Shown here one piece after another: positions 11,178 to 22,516 of a stretch of DNA of 64,000 nt. The first letter of the stretch is position 1, and each line of letters starts with the position of its first letter. A program made the position numbers and the translations under genes. The stretch is from Cordia subcordata (taxonomy: Eukaryota > Streptophyta > Magnoliopsida > Boraginales > Cordiaceae): positions 7,259,001 to 7,323,000 of the forward strand of contig JAPTOF010000020.1 of the NCBI GenBank assembly GCA_028554755.1, in the 5' to 3' direction. The notes below the pieces were generated by a model. That model had not been told where the DNA came from. It did no database searches and saw nothing but the letters and a program-made list of their open reading frames with translations.

Positions 11178-11330
11178 ATATAATATAAATTACTTGGACT
11201 TTAAAAATATTGCTTAATTAAGATATGACATAAATTTAATAAAAATAAACTTTAGAGAATAAAAATGCATGAGAAGAGGACATGTGACATTCTTAAATGT
11301 GACATATACTTTGCTTTATATGATATATAG
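11010..11330. repeat. Tandem duplication of about 140 bp separated by an AT microsatellite
   Basis: A unit running from AAATTACTT through TTGCTTAATTAAGATATGAC and GAGAAGAGGACATGTGACAT to TTTATATGATATA occurs at 11010-11150 and again at about 11187-11330. (AT)n lies between, at about 11147-11172. Block B has one unit (about 34833-34975), so the second arose in block A. Confidence 0.88.
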
Positions 11331-11639
11331 ATATAAATTATTTTCTTAAAGGTTAACAGGATAGGCATGAGATCATATGCCATTTTTTAAAGAACACAAG
11401 CCATAAACAACGAATTAAAGCAATACTTGATCTGGTATCCATTTTTCATGGAAAACAAGGGAGGAGTTGTTTCTGATATTAGATGCTTTGAGCCCCCAAA
11501 AGAAAAATAGAAAGGAAAAATGCATTACAAACGCATTTACAAAACCTATTTATTTATGTAATAATTCGATGGTTTCAATACTCCATAGCTCTCTAATGGA
11601 ATTTATTCTTGGTGTGGGTCATCAAAAAGGTGTATTCAA

Positions 11640-11937
11640 GCACTTTCAATTAATCTTGAAACAAAACCATATTTCATTAAACAAATATTAAAATTAACCT
11701 ATATATATTATATAAAACGTTGGAACAAAATAATGTATGAGGAAAAAAATAATTTTTGATAAAGTTACGCTTTTGTTTAAGACAGATAAAAATTACTGAC
11801 CCTTTCCAGAAAAGTTTATAATAATGCCAATAATACATTAAATTTGAATAGGCAAGCTGTGTTACATACATTTAGAAAAGAATATCGCTTGCATTTCCTT
11901 CATTAGATTTTCAAATCTCTCTATTCAGAGTTTTATT
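11640..11937. other. Orphan 5' flank of a small-protein gene
   Basis: The sequence matches the upstream region of the small-protein genes: 35280-35611 in the same orientation and 16060-16360 in reverse. It stops at TTTTATTGA (11937) and is followed by AT-rich DNA with no coding part. A gene copy was probably lost here, or the duplication ended at this point. Confidence 0.75.
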
Positions 11938-12235
11938 GAATTAATTTAATTAATCAATAGAAAAATTAATTAATTAAAATATTATAATAATTGAAAGCAA
12001 TTAATTAATAAATTAATTAATTAGTTAATTAATTAAAAGTTAATAAAATTTAAAATTAAATAATTTAAAATTAAATAAAAATGATGAGTGAATGAATGAA
12101 AAATTATAATAATTAGTTAATTGATTAAAAATAATAAATTAAAAATTAAAAAAAATAAAATAAATTAATTTTATATTTTTCTTAAAATATTTTTTAATTT
12201 AGACACTTTTGAAAAATAGCCTAACATTCCCAGGA
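11938..12235. other. AATTAATT-rich low-complexity spacer
   Basis: Almost pure A/T with many TTAATTAA-like words between block A and the inverted repeat. No gene or element end is seen. Confidence 0.8.
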
Positions 12236-13305
12236 ACATTAGATTTAAGAAAAACATATCAAGTCAGCATTATCCTAGAAATGCTGAAAATATTCCTAGG
12301 AATACTTTTGATATATCAAACCATTTTTATATCATTACCGACAATCACATTCACAGGAGTTCAATTATTGGGAATGTGATTCCTGAAAATGATTTTTTAT
12401 TTCTTGAATCAAACACCCCCTCTATATATAATAGATTGATGGTTATCATACTAAGACCATATGTGAAAAAATTAAGAAATAAATCTATATTACACATTAC
12501 TTGTCTCTCAAAAAAATATAATAAAAAAAGATATTCCTATTTTCCTCTGAGCGTGCGAGCAGGACTCTATGGTCACGGGGAGCACTTATTTACACATAAA
12601 TGACAGGGTTAGTAAGATACTTTTAGCAAGTAATAATTTCATATTTCATCATGATTATTAGGATTGTAATATAAAATATTTAGGTATAGCCCAAAATTTA
12701 CTAGTAAATATTTTGAATTAATCTGAGTTCGTGATAGTTTTAAATCGATTTTACGCATTATCTTATTCGTATGTAATCAGATCCAAAAAAAACTTGTTGC
12801 TCAAAAATTGAAATTCTTTTAAAAAATTCATCCATAAATCCTTTTGTTTCATTCACATAAAAATTGTTAGTAAAGAGCTCTGAAATAAATCTCTATCATT
12901 TATTCATTTAGATGAAAGAATCTTGAAGTCTAAAGTTACCTATTAACAATGCACTTGATAGAAAAGGCACTATATTTCTATATTTTTCTTTCATTTCTCC
13001 TTGTTTTTCATTCTTTCTCTTCAAGGCCTAGGCACAAGATAGATTGGCATTTTCTTATTTTCAAGAGCCACTAATAATGAGGTATTGAAGCGTGCACCTC
13101 ATAATTATTTACAAGTTATTAATTTATAATAGCCTACGTATTTTAGAATCATTTATTAATAGGGTAATGTACTTTAAAGGCCCTTCGTATTCTAGATATA
13201 GTTATATATTTTTTTTCCCAATCAACATTCTTCGTTGCATGATAAACAAGTGTCATTAAATTGTTAATCTTCAAAAACTTATTGAACCATTTAAATGAAA
13301 TTAGT

Positions 13306-13308
<3 letters not shown>

Positions 13309-13338
<30 letters not shown>
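13309..13338. repeat. TA microsatellite
   Basis: A (TA)n run in the left arm that is absent from the matching place in the right arm. Confidence 0.9.
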
Positions 13339-13340
<2 letters not shown>

Positions 13341-13510
13341 TGTGACTTCATAGGAGATGCCTATTTACTAAATGCACAATATATTATATATGCTTGGTGA
13401 GTTCGGGGATGCCTGCCCCCCCAACACCAAAAATCAGTGCCTCTATTTTTGGGTAAAACCCAAATTCTCTCATAAACTTTTCATATTACCTAAATTCTCC
13501 CATATTATTT

Positions 13511-13630
13511 AGAGCCTGTTTGGCTCTACTTATTTTGGGACTTATAAGCTCTAACAGTAAAAAGCTCTCTCACCTACTTTTTATTGTTAGGGCTTATAAG
13601 CCACAAAATAAGCAGAGCCAAACAGGCTCT
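13511..13630. mobile_element. 120-bp MITE-like foldback, left arm copy
   Basis: The termini AGAGCCTGTTTGGCTCT and AGAGCCAAACAGGCTCT are perfect inverted repeats, and inner pairing continues through ACTTATTTT and AAAATAAG. A matching copy lies in the right arm at 22014-22133. No clear target duplication was found, so the superfamily is not assigned. It predates the arm duplication. Confidence 0.75.
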
Positions 13631-15460
13631 AATAATTATGCTAAATAAATCCTTTGCAATAAATATATTGTCTTTTAATTTTATTAAAATCGACTATACT
13701 GGTCCAATACATAGATACATTATTTCATAAAATATTTCGTATATTTTTACCTTTTATTTTATTAGAAAAATTATAATCCTAAATACAGAAACATTACGTA
13801 AATACAACATAAAAATTTTTGCATACTTTTGTCTTTTGCTTTATTTAAGAAAACTATAATACACTAGTACTTAGCGACACTATGTCACACTCCCGAACCC
13901 AGTCCCCCAGGCCCACGAGCGACTCACTTATAAACAAGTCACAAATCATTTCACAAATCAATGTAGGATCTCACACTATGCATTGGAACAAAAATTTCCT
14001 TTTTCAAAATTTTGCCTTATTATTTATTCAAAAAACCATAATCCCTCGTATATAAAAAATGTTTTTATACCAAAAGTTTTGCATATTTTTCTTTTTATTT
14101 TATCTTGAGAAAAATATAGTCTTCAATACATAGACTCTTGTGGTTTAATGTTTAGTGTGTATACATATAGGTGGATTATAGTTTTTTCAATAAAACATAA
14201 GAACAAAATATCCTTACCCTTAAACGTCCTTGTTTGGACGAATTAATACCATGAAAAAGATTTGGATGATACAAAAAGTACATGGCACGCTTTGCATTTT
14301 AACCAAGAAATCATGGGTAAATTTTAAATTACTGGAATAAAAATACAAATATTATTTTCTAAATTTATAAACAAAAATTATTTGAATAAATACTTTTCAT
14401 TCTTTGTATGACCTCTTAGGTCATATAAGTGCAACAATAACTAAAATAATTAGTTAAAATTTCACATAAGAACCTAGATAAGAACTACAAAGTCTTTTAT
14501 TAGTGAATTTTCGCTTGCTTCTTGTACCTTATAATAAAGGATACTTAGTAAGCAATCCGCAATCCATAAATAACATTGATATTGGATTGTATACATTTCT
14601 AGAATTAATCCATTGAGACCATATTAATACGAACTAAATGATTGTCAGTTTAACAATACATAGAGGGCCTAATTTTTTCTTTCTTTTTCTTCCCTTTGTA
14701 TATAAGGAGGGCCTAGTGAAACTAATAAAAAAAAATTATAAACTTCTTGAGTGTCAATTCGCATCCATTTTTGTTACTCAAGTCAATGTATTTCCCAATA
14801 TAGTACGACTTTTAGTACTAACTATTTTCATGGAAAGATCACTAATTATTATCAGGCATTATGAGTTTAACAATCAATGAAGGTCCAGATTTCGTCAAAG
14901 AAGCTTTAGTGAATTACAATAAGTTTTTAGTGAATTGTTCGAAATAAATTAAAAACATTCTTTTTGTGACCTCCACAAAAAATCTGAAAATTTTTTCCTC
15001 GAGAGAAGTTGAAAATGTAACGAATTAGAACCGCAATACTATCCGTTCTAAAGCCTTCTAAAGAGGCGCTGCCTTTACATGCAAGTAAATATTCCAAACG
15101 TATTGTAATCGCCCTGAAGAGAGTATTTGGTCCAGCACTGCACAAATTAATTTTTATTTTCAAAAATCGTTACTAAATTAGATCAAAAAGAAATAAATAA
15201 CAATAATGATAAACGGAAATAACTAAGTTTAATAATAATAAAAATAATGTACCAAATAGAGTAACAACTTCAATTTACTCAATTTATTCATACTACTAGA
15301 GAAGTATTCACCCCCAACTTTGATAGAACACAAATCGCACAATGTCCACAGAGTCGGGGGTGATACAGAAGATGACCTACAACTTCTTAATATATTCTAG
15401 TAAGATGAAAACTTCTATACTAAATTTGAATAAAGCATTGTGAAATAGCCATTCTGATCT

Positions 15461-15835
15461 TCATGCTTTTGAAGGAACCTCATCTTGAGTGGTGCTGCCA
15501 TGTGGGAAATGAGGGAAATGAGGAAAATGAGGGAAATGGAAGCCTCCTGAGGGAATGGGTGGGTGTACATGTGGCCATTGGAATTTAGGGAAGTGATCGT
15601 TTGATGGCATGGGAGGGTGCACAAATGGAAATGGGTGGGGAAAGTGAGGGAAAAAGTATGGATGAGGATGCCAAAAGAAATGTGGTATTCCCCTCCCAAA
15701 GAAAAAGTCTGGGTGTTTTACTTGTGATGAAGCATCTTCTGCTGATGATTTAGATTCATCAACTGCTAAGCCATGAGAGAGCAATAGAGCAAAGCATACG
15801 AAAAACAGAGCAGAGAATGACACTTTTCTTGCCAT
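15461..15835 (-). CDS. Secreted His/Pro/Phe-rich small protein, copy 1 (intact)
   Basis: A single exon of 124 residues from ATG 15835-15833. Residues 1-24 (MARKVSFSALFFVCFALLLS, then HGLA) are a typical secretion signal. A short acidic, Ser-rich segment follows (DESKSSAEDASSQVKHPD). The rest is dominated by Phe, His and Pro: PHFFWHPHPYFFP, VHPPMPSNDHFPKFQWP, and four HFP units near the end. By hand count the mature chain has about 15 His and 17 Phe in 100 residues and no Cys. It probably acts in the apoplast or cell wall. Metal binding through His is possible but is inference. It lacks a Leu-Pro-His triplet that copies 3 and 4 have before HFPHPFPF; copy 2 lacks it as well. The gene sits in the left arm of the inverted repeat. 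I recognise no described family. Confidence 0.8.
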   Translation of the reverse strand: MARKVSFSALFFVCFALLLSHGLAVDESKSSAEDASSQVKHPDFFFGRGIPHFFWHPHPYFFPHFPHPFPFVHPPMPSNDHFPKFQWPHVHPPIPSGGFHFPHFPHFPHFPHGSTTQDEVPSKA

Positions 15836-15902
15836 GATTTTGTATACGGAAAGCTCACAGTTTGAGTTTTTTTGTGAATCAAATGAATGGAAATGGTGGT
15901 AG

Positions 15903-15910
15903 TATTTATA
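15903..15910 (-). promoter_or_regulatory. TATA box of small-protein copy 1
   Basis: TATAAATA on the minus strand, about 68 bp upstream of the ATG. It is conserved in all gene copies that keep the 5' flank. Confidence 0.75.
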
Positions 15911-17347
15911 GTGTGCGAGTGGCTAAGTGTAGTTAAGTAACTGCATGCAATTTGATAGGGTTTTGCTTCTTTTGTGGTTATCATCTTAATGTTCCTGATT
16001 GTTCATGAAAATGGATAAGCCAACTAGTTATAGTTACTCAATAAAACTCTAAATAGAAAGATTTGAAAATCTAATGAAGGAAATGCAAGCGATTTTCTTT
16101 TTCAAATGTAAGTATGTAACACAGCTTGCCTATTCAAATTTAATGTATTATTGGAATTAATATAAACTTTTCTAGAAAGGGTCAGTAATTTTTATCTGTC
16201 TTAAACAAATGCATAACTTTATCAAAAAATTATTTTTTTCCTTATACGTTAGTTTGTTCCAACGTTGTATATAATATATATACGTTAATTTTAATATTTG
16301 TTTAAGGAAATATGGTTTTGTTTCAAGTCTAATCGACAGTGCTTGAATACACCTTTTTGATGTGTTGTAATCTAACTGATTCATGTGTTGTAAATCAAAT
16401 AGAAGGTTAATCCATAGCCTAAACATAATTTTTGGCAAACGATTTTTATTTTCAAATAAATCATTAAGGAATCTAATAAATTGTATAGATACATTATAAT
16501 GATTATCATATTAAGATCATTTATTAAAGAATTAAAAAAGAATCTCTATTTTCATTGTTTATCTCTCACAAAAAATATATAATAAAAATTTAACAACGTT
16601 ATCTTTGCTTTATATAATTACTTTGAATAATAAGAAATTATTTGATCCAAAGACTTTTCAATCTTTGACGTGATCTCTTATTTCATGCAATTGCAAATAT
16701 ATAATGAAAAGAATTTTTAAAAATTCACACAGATACTCTTTTAATTTGTCAGTGAATATTCACGTGTGGCTTGTTCCTGAAGATAAAAAATAAAGCTTAA
16801 TAGATGATCCACAAATAAACTTGATATTGAACTATTTATATTTCTAAAATAAATACAATGTAATACATATATATGTGAAACTAGTGGAATCTCTTATTAG
16901 ATGCTCACGATGGATATTTGTAATTGACTAATTGCTTTAAAAATGCTCTATTTATATTAGTTATGATAAAATTAACAATGAGTACAAATAGCATAGTATT
17001 AAATGTGAAATACTAATTTCACAATAGCATAACAATTAATTAAGTTAATTAAATAAAATCAATTTCTAAAGCAATTACAAATACCCATTAGGATTATCTT
17101 GTTTTTCTTTAAAAAGAAAACATTTGAAAGTTCCAAACATTCGTAGCACATGAAAAGGAAACATTTCCAACTTTCTATCTTTTGACCCATCAAAATGGTG
17201 GATGTACTATGCAAAAAGTTGGGAAGAAATTAAGAAGAGTAATAGATGATTTTCTGTTTTTTTCTTCTTCCACCAATGTGAAAATCATGCTAAAAATAAT
17301 AATAAAGTTTATGCCATGTGAGTTGCTGCAAAATTAACTATTAGATT

Positions 17348-18106
17348 ACGTTTGGTATACATAAATGACCTGGAATGAAATACTCATTCTAGATTCTCAT
17401 TCCCTTTCTTTTGTTTGGTGGAACTAATTAAAGACGGAAAGCCCATTACCATGAAATAGCCTTTGCAGGAAAAGTAGGAAAACCCATTCCTTAACCAAAA
17501 TCAAGGAATGAGTATTTTAACTTTAGTTGGAATCATAAAAAATAAAATAAAATGAAAAAATAATTTATTGTTCCCCGTTCAAATCTTCAATTGTTATAAC
17601 AAATAAAAAATAAAAAAATTAAGAAATTTAAAATACAATTTTTTTTTCATTTTTAACTCTTTTTCTCCAAAAAAAATAGGTGTAATTTTATTAGATGATT
17701 AACTTTTCTCTCAATTATGTTAGAAAAGTAAATAAATTGAAATATGGTGATAAAAATAAAAAATGATTGAACAAATAAAACTATGTTTTATTGTTGTTCA
17801 AAAGACAAAGTATTTTAATTTATGTTAATATTGTATGAAAACAATTGTCACGTATAAGTCTAAATTTATGCCAAATTAAAGAATAAGTGCATTTTGGTTA
17901 ATTGAATTGATTTTTATTTTGTTCTAATTTTGTTTTAAATAATTTTATCAAATATATCAAATAAGATAGTCATTCCATTTTAGCTTTTTTATAGTTTTAA
18001 CCAAATATAAGAAAAAAAAAAGTATTTCATGGTCATTCTGTCTTGAATTCTTTTCTGCCTTGAATGATCATTTATTTCCAAACCATTCTATCATACCAAA
18101 CGGGCC
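17348..18106. mobile_element. Foldback element of about 0.76 kb with CGTTTGGTAT ends
   Basis: The left end ACGTTTGGTATAC and the right end ATACCAAACGGGCC are inverted repeats. Pairing continues imperfectly inward (AAATGACC...GGAATGA against TCATTTATTTCC). The interior is AT-rich and non-coding. The CGTTTGGTA terminus is common among plant non-autonomous DNA transposons. Target duplications were not resolved. Confidence 0.5.
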
Positions 18107-18873
18107 ATTAAAGTAACTGATAGTTATTTAAGTAACTGATAGCTATTTAAGTTTAGTTGCAAATAGGTAATTAAATAAAATGTGTTTCATAAAAACTGAT
18201 AGTTGTTTAAGTAGCTAATGGCTATTTAAGTTTAGTTGCATATAGGTGATTGAATAAAATATATTTCATAAAACAAGTTGTTGGATTAGCTATTAAATGC
18301 AAAATGACGTAAAAAGATATTGATATTGTATTATTATTGTTATAATAACTACAAATGCTATAACTATGGTTGAAATAAGATATATAAGATTGCCAAAAAG
18401 GTTGAAACACTAAATTCTAGAAACACTATATCAAATAAAAATACTACTTGAAATCATGTTATTGAATAATCAAAAATTGGGTAAAATAGTGTTTTAATTG
18501 GTCAAAACATTAAATACTACTCAAAATACTTAAAATACTACTACCGAACAAAATCTTATTAAAAGCAAAAAAATAACATTTTTTGGAGTCATCTAACTTT
18601 TACTTTAACTGCAACCAACAATACCTATAAAGGAAAAAGGAATAGCTGAAAGAGTTATTAATCTAATTTTTTAAAAACAAAGGACTTGAATGCCCCCTTT
18701 TTAACCTAATAATAGGTCCCCGCTCCCCCAATATCAAATTGTAGCTCTACCCTGATATTTGGTACACGACCTTCTATAAATTCTTTTAACTTGAATAAGT
18801 TTTAGAGTACCTAGAAAGAATGATAAGTAGAACATCTTATTTATGTGATAGAACTTTGTTAAATATTTCTTGG

Positions 18874-18886
18874 AAGAACCATAGTT
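18874..18886. repeat. Target-site duplication of the SINE, left
   Basis: AAGAACCATAGTT, repeated exactly at 18985-18997. Confidence 0.85.
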
Positions 18887-18984
18887 TCTTTGTATTTTTT
18901 TGAAATCTCTCACTTTTATGGAATTCGAACCTAAGACCAGAAAAGATAATCTCACCAATTGGGCTATGTCGTGTTCCCTCCTGA
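18887..18984 (-). mobile_element. Short tRNA-derived SINE with 13-bp target duplication
   Basis: Read on the minus strand this 98-bp element has an RNA polymerase III box A (TAGCCCAATTGGTGAGA, 18967-18951). Box B follows at 18931-18920 (GGTTCGAATTCC), about 20 bp further. An A-rich tail containing AAAAAAATACAAAGAAA abuts the left duplication. Exact 13-bp flanking repeats show that it was inserted by target-primed retrotransposition. Such elements are moved by LINE machinery. It is short compared with many plant SINEs. Confidence 0.8.
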
Positions 18985-19741
18985 AAGAACCATAGTTGGC
19001 TTTATAACTCGGAAAAAGTTGCTCTAATTGCCGGTATAGGCCCATTATAGATTAAGAATATTGAGCTGAACCCAAGGGATCTTTTGAAAAGCAAATATCG
19101 TTATGACATAATTGAAAATTAAAGAAAGAAAATTTAAGAGGGAAAAAGAGGGTGTTTTATCATATACGAATTTTACAATACAGCCAACCCTATCAGACAA
19201 AAGTCCAATTTGAAAAAATAGAAGCTGAATCCTTATTGATAGAAAAAACATAAGACCTCTATTTATAGTAAAAAATAATATTTATAGAAGAAATACAAGA
19301 AATATCGTACTAAACTATTCAAGGCAAAAATATAAGAGAAGTTGCATGTAAAGCTTTGCATGATGAGTTTAGAATACCAAGATTCAATCAATATTATCCT
19401 TTGTGATCAGTTTAAATATAATAATTTAATGCTAACTATTCCATAACCATAACGAGATTTATAATTTTATATTAACACTTTAGTGCTTTGTGTTGATTAG
19501 ATGAAAAAGAAAAAAGAAAAAGATAATAGTGTCTACAAATATCTCTTTAATTTTAATAGCCCAGTGAGGCAGTGATCGTGATCATTAGATTGAGTTTTAC
19601 TGAATCACTACAACTTGATAGTTGGCTTATTATCTATGTTCGTTAACAATCAGAAACGTTAATTAAGATGATAATGATAAAAAGAAGCAAAACCCTATCA
19701 AATTGCATGCAAATAGTTAACTATCCTTGGCCACCGCACAC

Positions 19742-19749
19742 TATAAATA
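19742..19749 (+). promoter_or_regulatory. TATA box of small-protein copy 2
   Basis: TATAAATA in the CACTATAAATACTCCCACC context, about 68 bp before the ATG and conserved among copies. Confidence 0.7.
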
Positions 19750-19816
19750 CTCCCACCATTTCCATTCATTTCATTCACAAAAAAACTCGAAGTGTGAGCT
19801 TTCCATATATAAAATC

Positions 19817-20190
19817 ATGGCAAGAAAAGTGTCATTCTCTGCTCTATTTTTCGTGTGCTTTGCTGTGTTGCTCTCTCATGGCTTTGCAGCTGATGAATCT
19901 AAATCATCAGCAGAAGATGCTTCATCACAAGTAAAACACCCAGACTTTTTCTTTGGGAGGGGAATACCACATTTCTTTGGCATCCTCATCCATACTTTTT
20001 CCCTCACTTTCCCCACCCATTTCCATTTGTGCACCCTCCCATGCCATCAAACGATCACTTCCCTAAATTCCAATGGCCACATGTACACCCACCCATTCCC
20101 TCAGGAGGCTTCCATTTCCCTCATTTTCCTCATTTCCCTCATTTCCCACATGGCAGCACCACTCAAGATGAGGTTCCTTCAAAAGCATGA
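19817..20190 (+). pseudogene. Secreted His/Pro/Phe-rich small protein, copy 2 (frameshifted)
   Basis: The ATG is at 19817. The signal peptide (MARKVSFSALFFVCFAVLLS, then HGFA) and the acidic segment are intact and match copy 1. Loss of one T in the run at about 19975-19978 shifts the frame inside the PHFFW region. The ancestral frame would end at TGA 20188-20190. In the shifted frame translation stays open to a stop at about 20234-20236 and gives a 139-residue product with a completely different, Leu/Ile/Ser-rich tail. The TATA box and upstream flank are preserved, so it may still be transcribed. Like copy 1 it lacks the Leu-Pro-His triplet, which supports descent by arm duplication. It is called a pseudogene because the defining tail is lost, although a new secreted product cannot be excluded. 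Confidence 0.75.
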
Positions 20191-22013
20191 AGATCAGAAT
20201 GGCTATTTCACAATGCTTTATTCAAATTTAGTATAGAAGTTTTCATCTTACTAGAATATATTAAGAAGTTGTAGGTCATCTTCTGTATCACCCCCGACTC
20301 TGTGGACATTGTGCGATCTGTGTTCTATCAAAGTTGGGGGTGAATACTTCTCTAGTAGTATGAATAAATTGAGTAAATTGAAGTTGTTACTCTATTTGGT
20401 ACATTTATTTTTATTATTATTAAACTTAATTAGTTATTTCCATTTATCATTATTGTTATTTATTTCTTTTTGATCTAATTTAGTAACGATTTGTTGAAAA
20501 TAAAAATTAATTTGTGCAATGATGGACCAAAGACTCTCTTTAGGGCGATTACAATTCGTTTGGAATATTTACTTGCATGTAAAGGCAGCGCCTCTTTAGA
20601 AGGCTTTAGAACGGATAGTATTGCGGTTCTAATTCGTTACATTTTCAACTTCTCTCGAGGAAAAAATTTTCAGATTTTTTGTGGAGGTCACAAAAAGAAT
20701 GTTTTTAATTTATTTCGAACAATTCACTAGAAACTTATTGTCATTCACTAAAGCTTCTTTGACGAAATCTGGACCTTCATTTATTGTTAGACTCATAATG
20801 CCTGATAATAATTAGTGATCTTTCCATGAAAATAGTTAGCACTAAAAGTCTTACTATATTGGGAAATACATTGACTTGAGTAACAAAAATGGATGCGAAT
20901 TGACACTCAAGAAGTTTATAATTTGTTTTTGATTAGTTTCACTAGGACCTCCTTGTATACAAAGGGGAGAGAAGAAAGAAAAAATTAGGCCCTCTATGTA
21001 TTGTTAAACTGACAATCATTTAGTTCGTATTAATATGGTCTCAATGAATTAATTCTAGAAATGTATACAATCCAATATCAATGTTATTTATGGATTGCTT
21101 ACTAAGTATCCATTATCATAAGGTACAAAAAGCATGTGAAAATTCACTAATAAAAGACTTTGTAGTTCTTATGTGAAAATTTAGCTAATTATTTTAGTTA
21201 TTGTTGCACTTATATGACCTAAGAGGTCATACCAAAGAATGAAAAGTATTTATTCAAATAATTTTGTTTATAAATTTATAAAATAATACTTGTAATTTTT
21301 ATTCCAGTGAATTCCATTTTACCCATGATTTCTTGGTTAAAATGCAAAGCGTGCCATGTATTTTTTGTATCATCCAGATCTTTTTCATGGTATTAATTCG
21401 TCCAAACAAGGGCGTAAGGGTAAGGATATTTTTGTTCTTATATTTTATTGAAAAAACTATAGTCCACCTATATGTATACACACTAAACATTAAACCACAA
21501 GAGTCTATGTATTGAAGACTATATTTTTCTCAAGATAAAATAAAAAGAAAAATATGCAAAATTTTTGGTATAAAACATTTTTTATATGTGAGGGATTATA
21601 TTTTTTGAATAAATAATAAGGCACAGTTTTGAAAAAGGAAATTTGTGTTGCAATACATAGTATGATATCCTACATCGGTTTGTGGGCTGATTCGTAACTT
21701 GTTTATAAGTGGGTCGCTCGCGAACCTAGGGTGCTGGGCTCAGGGGCGTAACACAGTGTCACTAAGTACTAGTGTATTATATTTTTCTTAAATAAAGCAA
21801 AAGACAAATGTATACAAAAATTTTTATGTTGGAATTACGTAATGTTTTTGTATTTCGGATTATAATTTTTCTAATAAAATAAAAGGTAAAACTATATGAA
21901 ATATTTTATGAAATAATTTACTGTGTATATATGTATTGGACCATTATAATCGATTTCAATAAAATAAAAAGACAAAATATTTATTCCAAAGGATTTATTT
22001 TGGCATAACTCTT

Positions 22014-22133
22014 AGAGCCTATTTGGCTCTACTTATTTTGTGGCTTATAAGCCTTAACAATAAAAGGTAGGTGAGAGAGCTTTTTACCATTAGAACTTAT
22101 AAGCCCCAAAATAAGTAAAGCCAAATAGGCTCT
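22014..22133. mobile_element. 120-bp MITE-like foldback, right arm copy
   Basis: Termini AGAGCCTATTTGGCTCT and AAAGCCAAATAGGCTCT. It is the orthologous copy of 13511-13630, carried in the other arm. Confidence 0.75.
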
Positions 22134-22288
22134 AAATAATATGGGGGAATTTAGGTAATATGAAAAGTTTATGAGAGAATTTTGGTTTTATCCAAAAACT
22201 CGTAGAGGCACTGGTGATGGTGAGGGTGAGGGTGTGGGGGGGGGGGTGGCGGTGGCACAGGCACCCCTGAATTCACCAAGTATATATA

Positions 22289-22516
22289 GGGCCTGTTTGG
22301 ATTGATTTTTTTTTCAAGAAAAAATATTTTTTTTCTTGAAAAAGTTAAATTAAATTTGCAATATCTATTTGATTTGGCTTCCAAAAAAGCTGAAACTCTG
22401 AAAAAACCTCAAATACAGCTTTTTTCAGAACCAGAATTTTCAGCTTATAAAAAAAAGCTATTTTTCAAAAGTTGTTAAAAAAAGCGCTTTTGAAAAAAGC
22501 CAATCCAAACGGGCCC
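22289..22516. mobile_element. 228-bp MITE-like foldback private to the right arm
   Basis: Ends GGGCCTGTTTGGATTG and CAATCCAAACGGGCCC are near-perfect inverted repeats. The left arm has the unfilled site at about 13378-13396 (CACAATATATTATATATGC), so this inserted after the arms formed. The interior contains AAAAAGC/GCTTTTT-rich inverted motifs and no coding sequence. Its superfamily is not resolved. Confidence 0.75.

Larger units (their letters stand above)
1049..11937. repeat. Block A: direct duplicate of block B, expanded by three insertions
   Basis: Base-by-base similarity to 30757-35611 in the same orientation. Examples are the stretch around CAGTCAAAAAATATTATTC at 1255 and 30963, the minus-strand reading frame at 7101 and 33214, and the final CTCTATTCAGAGTTTTATTGA ending at 11937 and 35611. 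Block A is about 10.9 kb and block B about 4.9 kb. The difference is almost fully explained by the Gypsy element, the solo LTR and the Helitron-like segment found only in A. The block ends where copy B runs on into a small-protein gene; in A the gene itself is missing. Outside the insertions it holds no convincing gene. Confidence 0.85.
12236..16060. repeat. Left arm of a large inverted repeat
   Basis: The reverse complement of this arm matches 19590-23660. Matching landmarks include the TATTCCTAGGAATA motif (about 12292 and 23592), the fragment with CTATGGTCACGGGGAGCAC (12568), the 120-bp foldback (13511 and 22014), AGCGTGCCATG/CATGGCACGC (14282 and 21350), the segment around AAAGGCAGCGCCTCTTTAG (15060 and 20580) and the small-protein gene. 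The arms differ by many substitutions, microsatellite length changes and at least one insertion private to the right arm. Apart from the small-protein gene the arm holds no convincing coding sequence. Confidence 0.9.
16061..19589. other. Spacer of the inverted repeat
   Basis: About 3.5 kb with no convincing gene. From 16061 to about 16360 it continues the upstream flank of small-protein copy 1, which matches 11640-11937 in reverse. The part from 16290 to about 16870 matches 59026-59600. A long foldback (17348-18106) and a SINE (18887-18984) lie inside. The rest is AT-rich without recognisable features. Confidence 0.7.

Noticed and set aside
15415..15699. 94-residue minus-strand frame overlapping small-protein copy 1
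   Set aside because: It reads the same low-complexity DNA one frame off, has no signal peptide, and recurs only because the gene recurs. The frame with the signal peptide is preferred.
18920..18967. Possible tRNA gene (box A and box B)
   Set aside because: No cloverleaf can be drawn, the flanks are target duplications, and an A-rich tail follows. It is a SINE.
22169..22384. Minus-strand frame with Pro and His runs
   Set aside because: It comes from a GGTGAGGGTGGGG-type simple repeat in the right arm. The left arm lacks the expansion.
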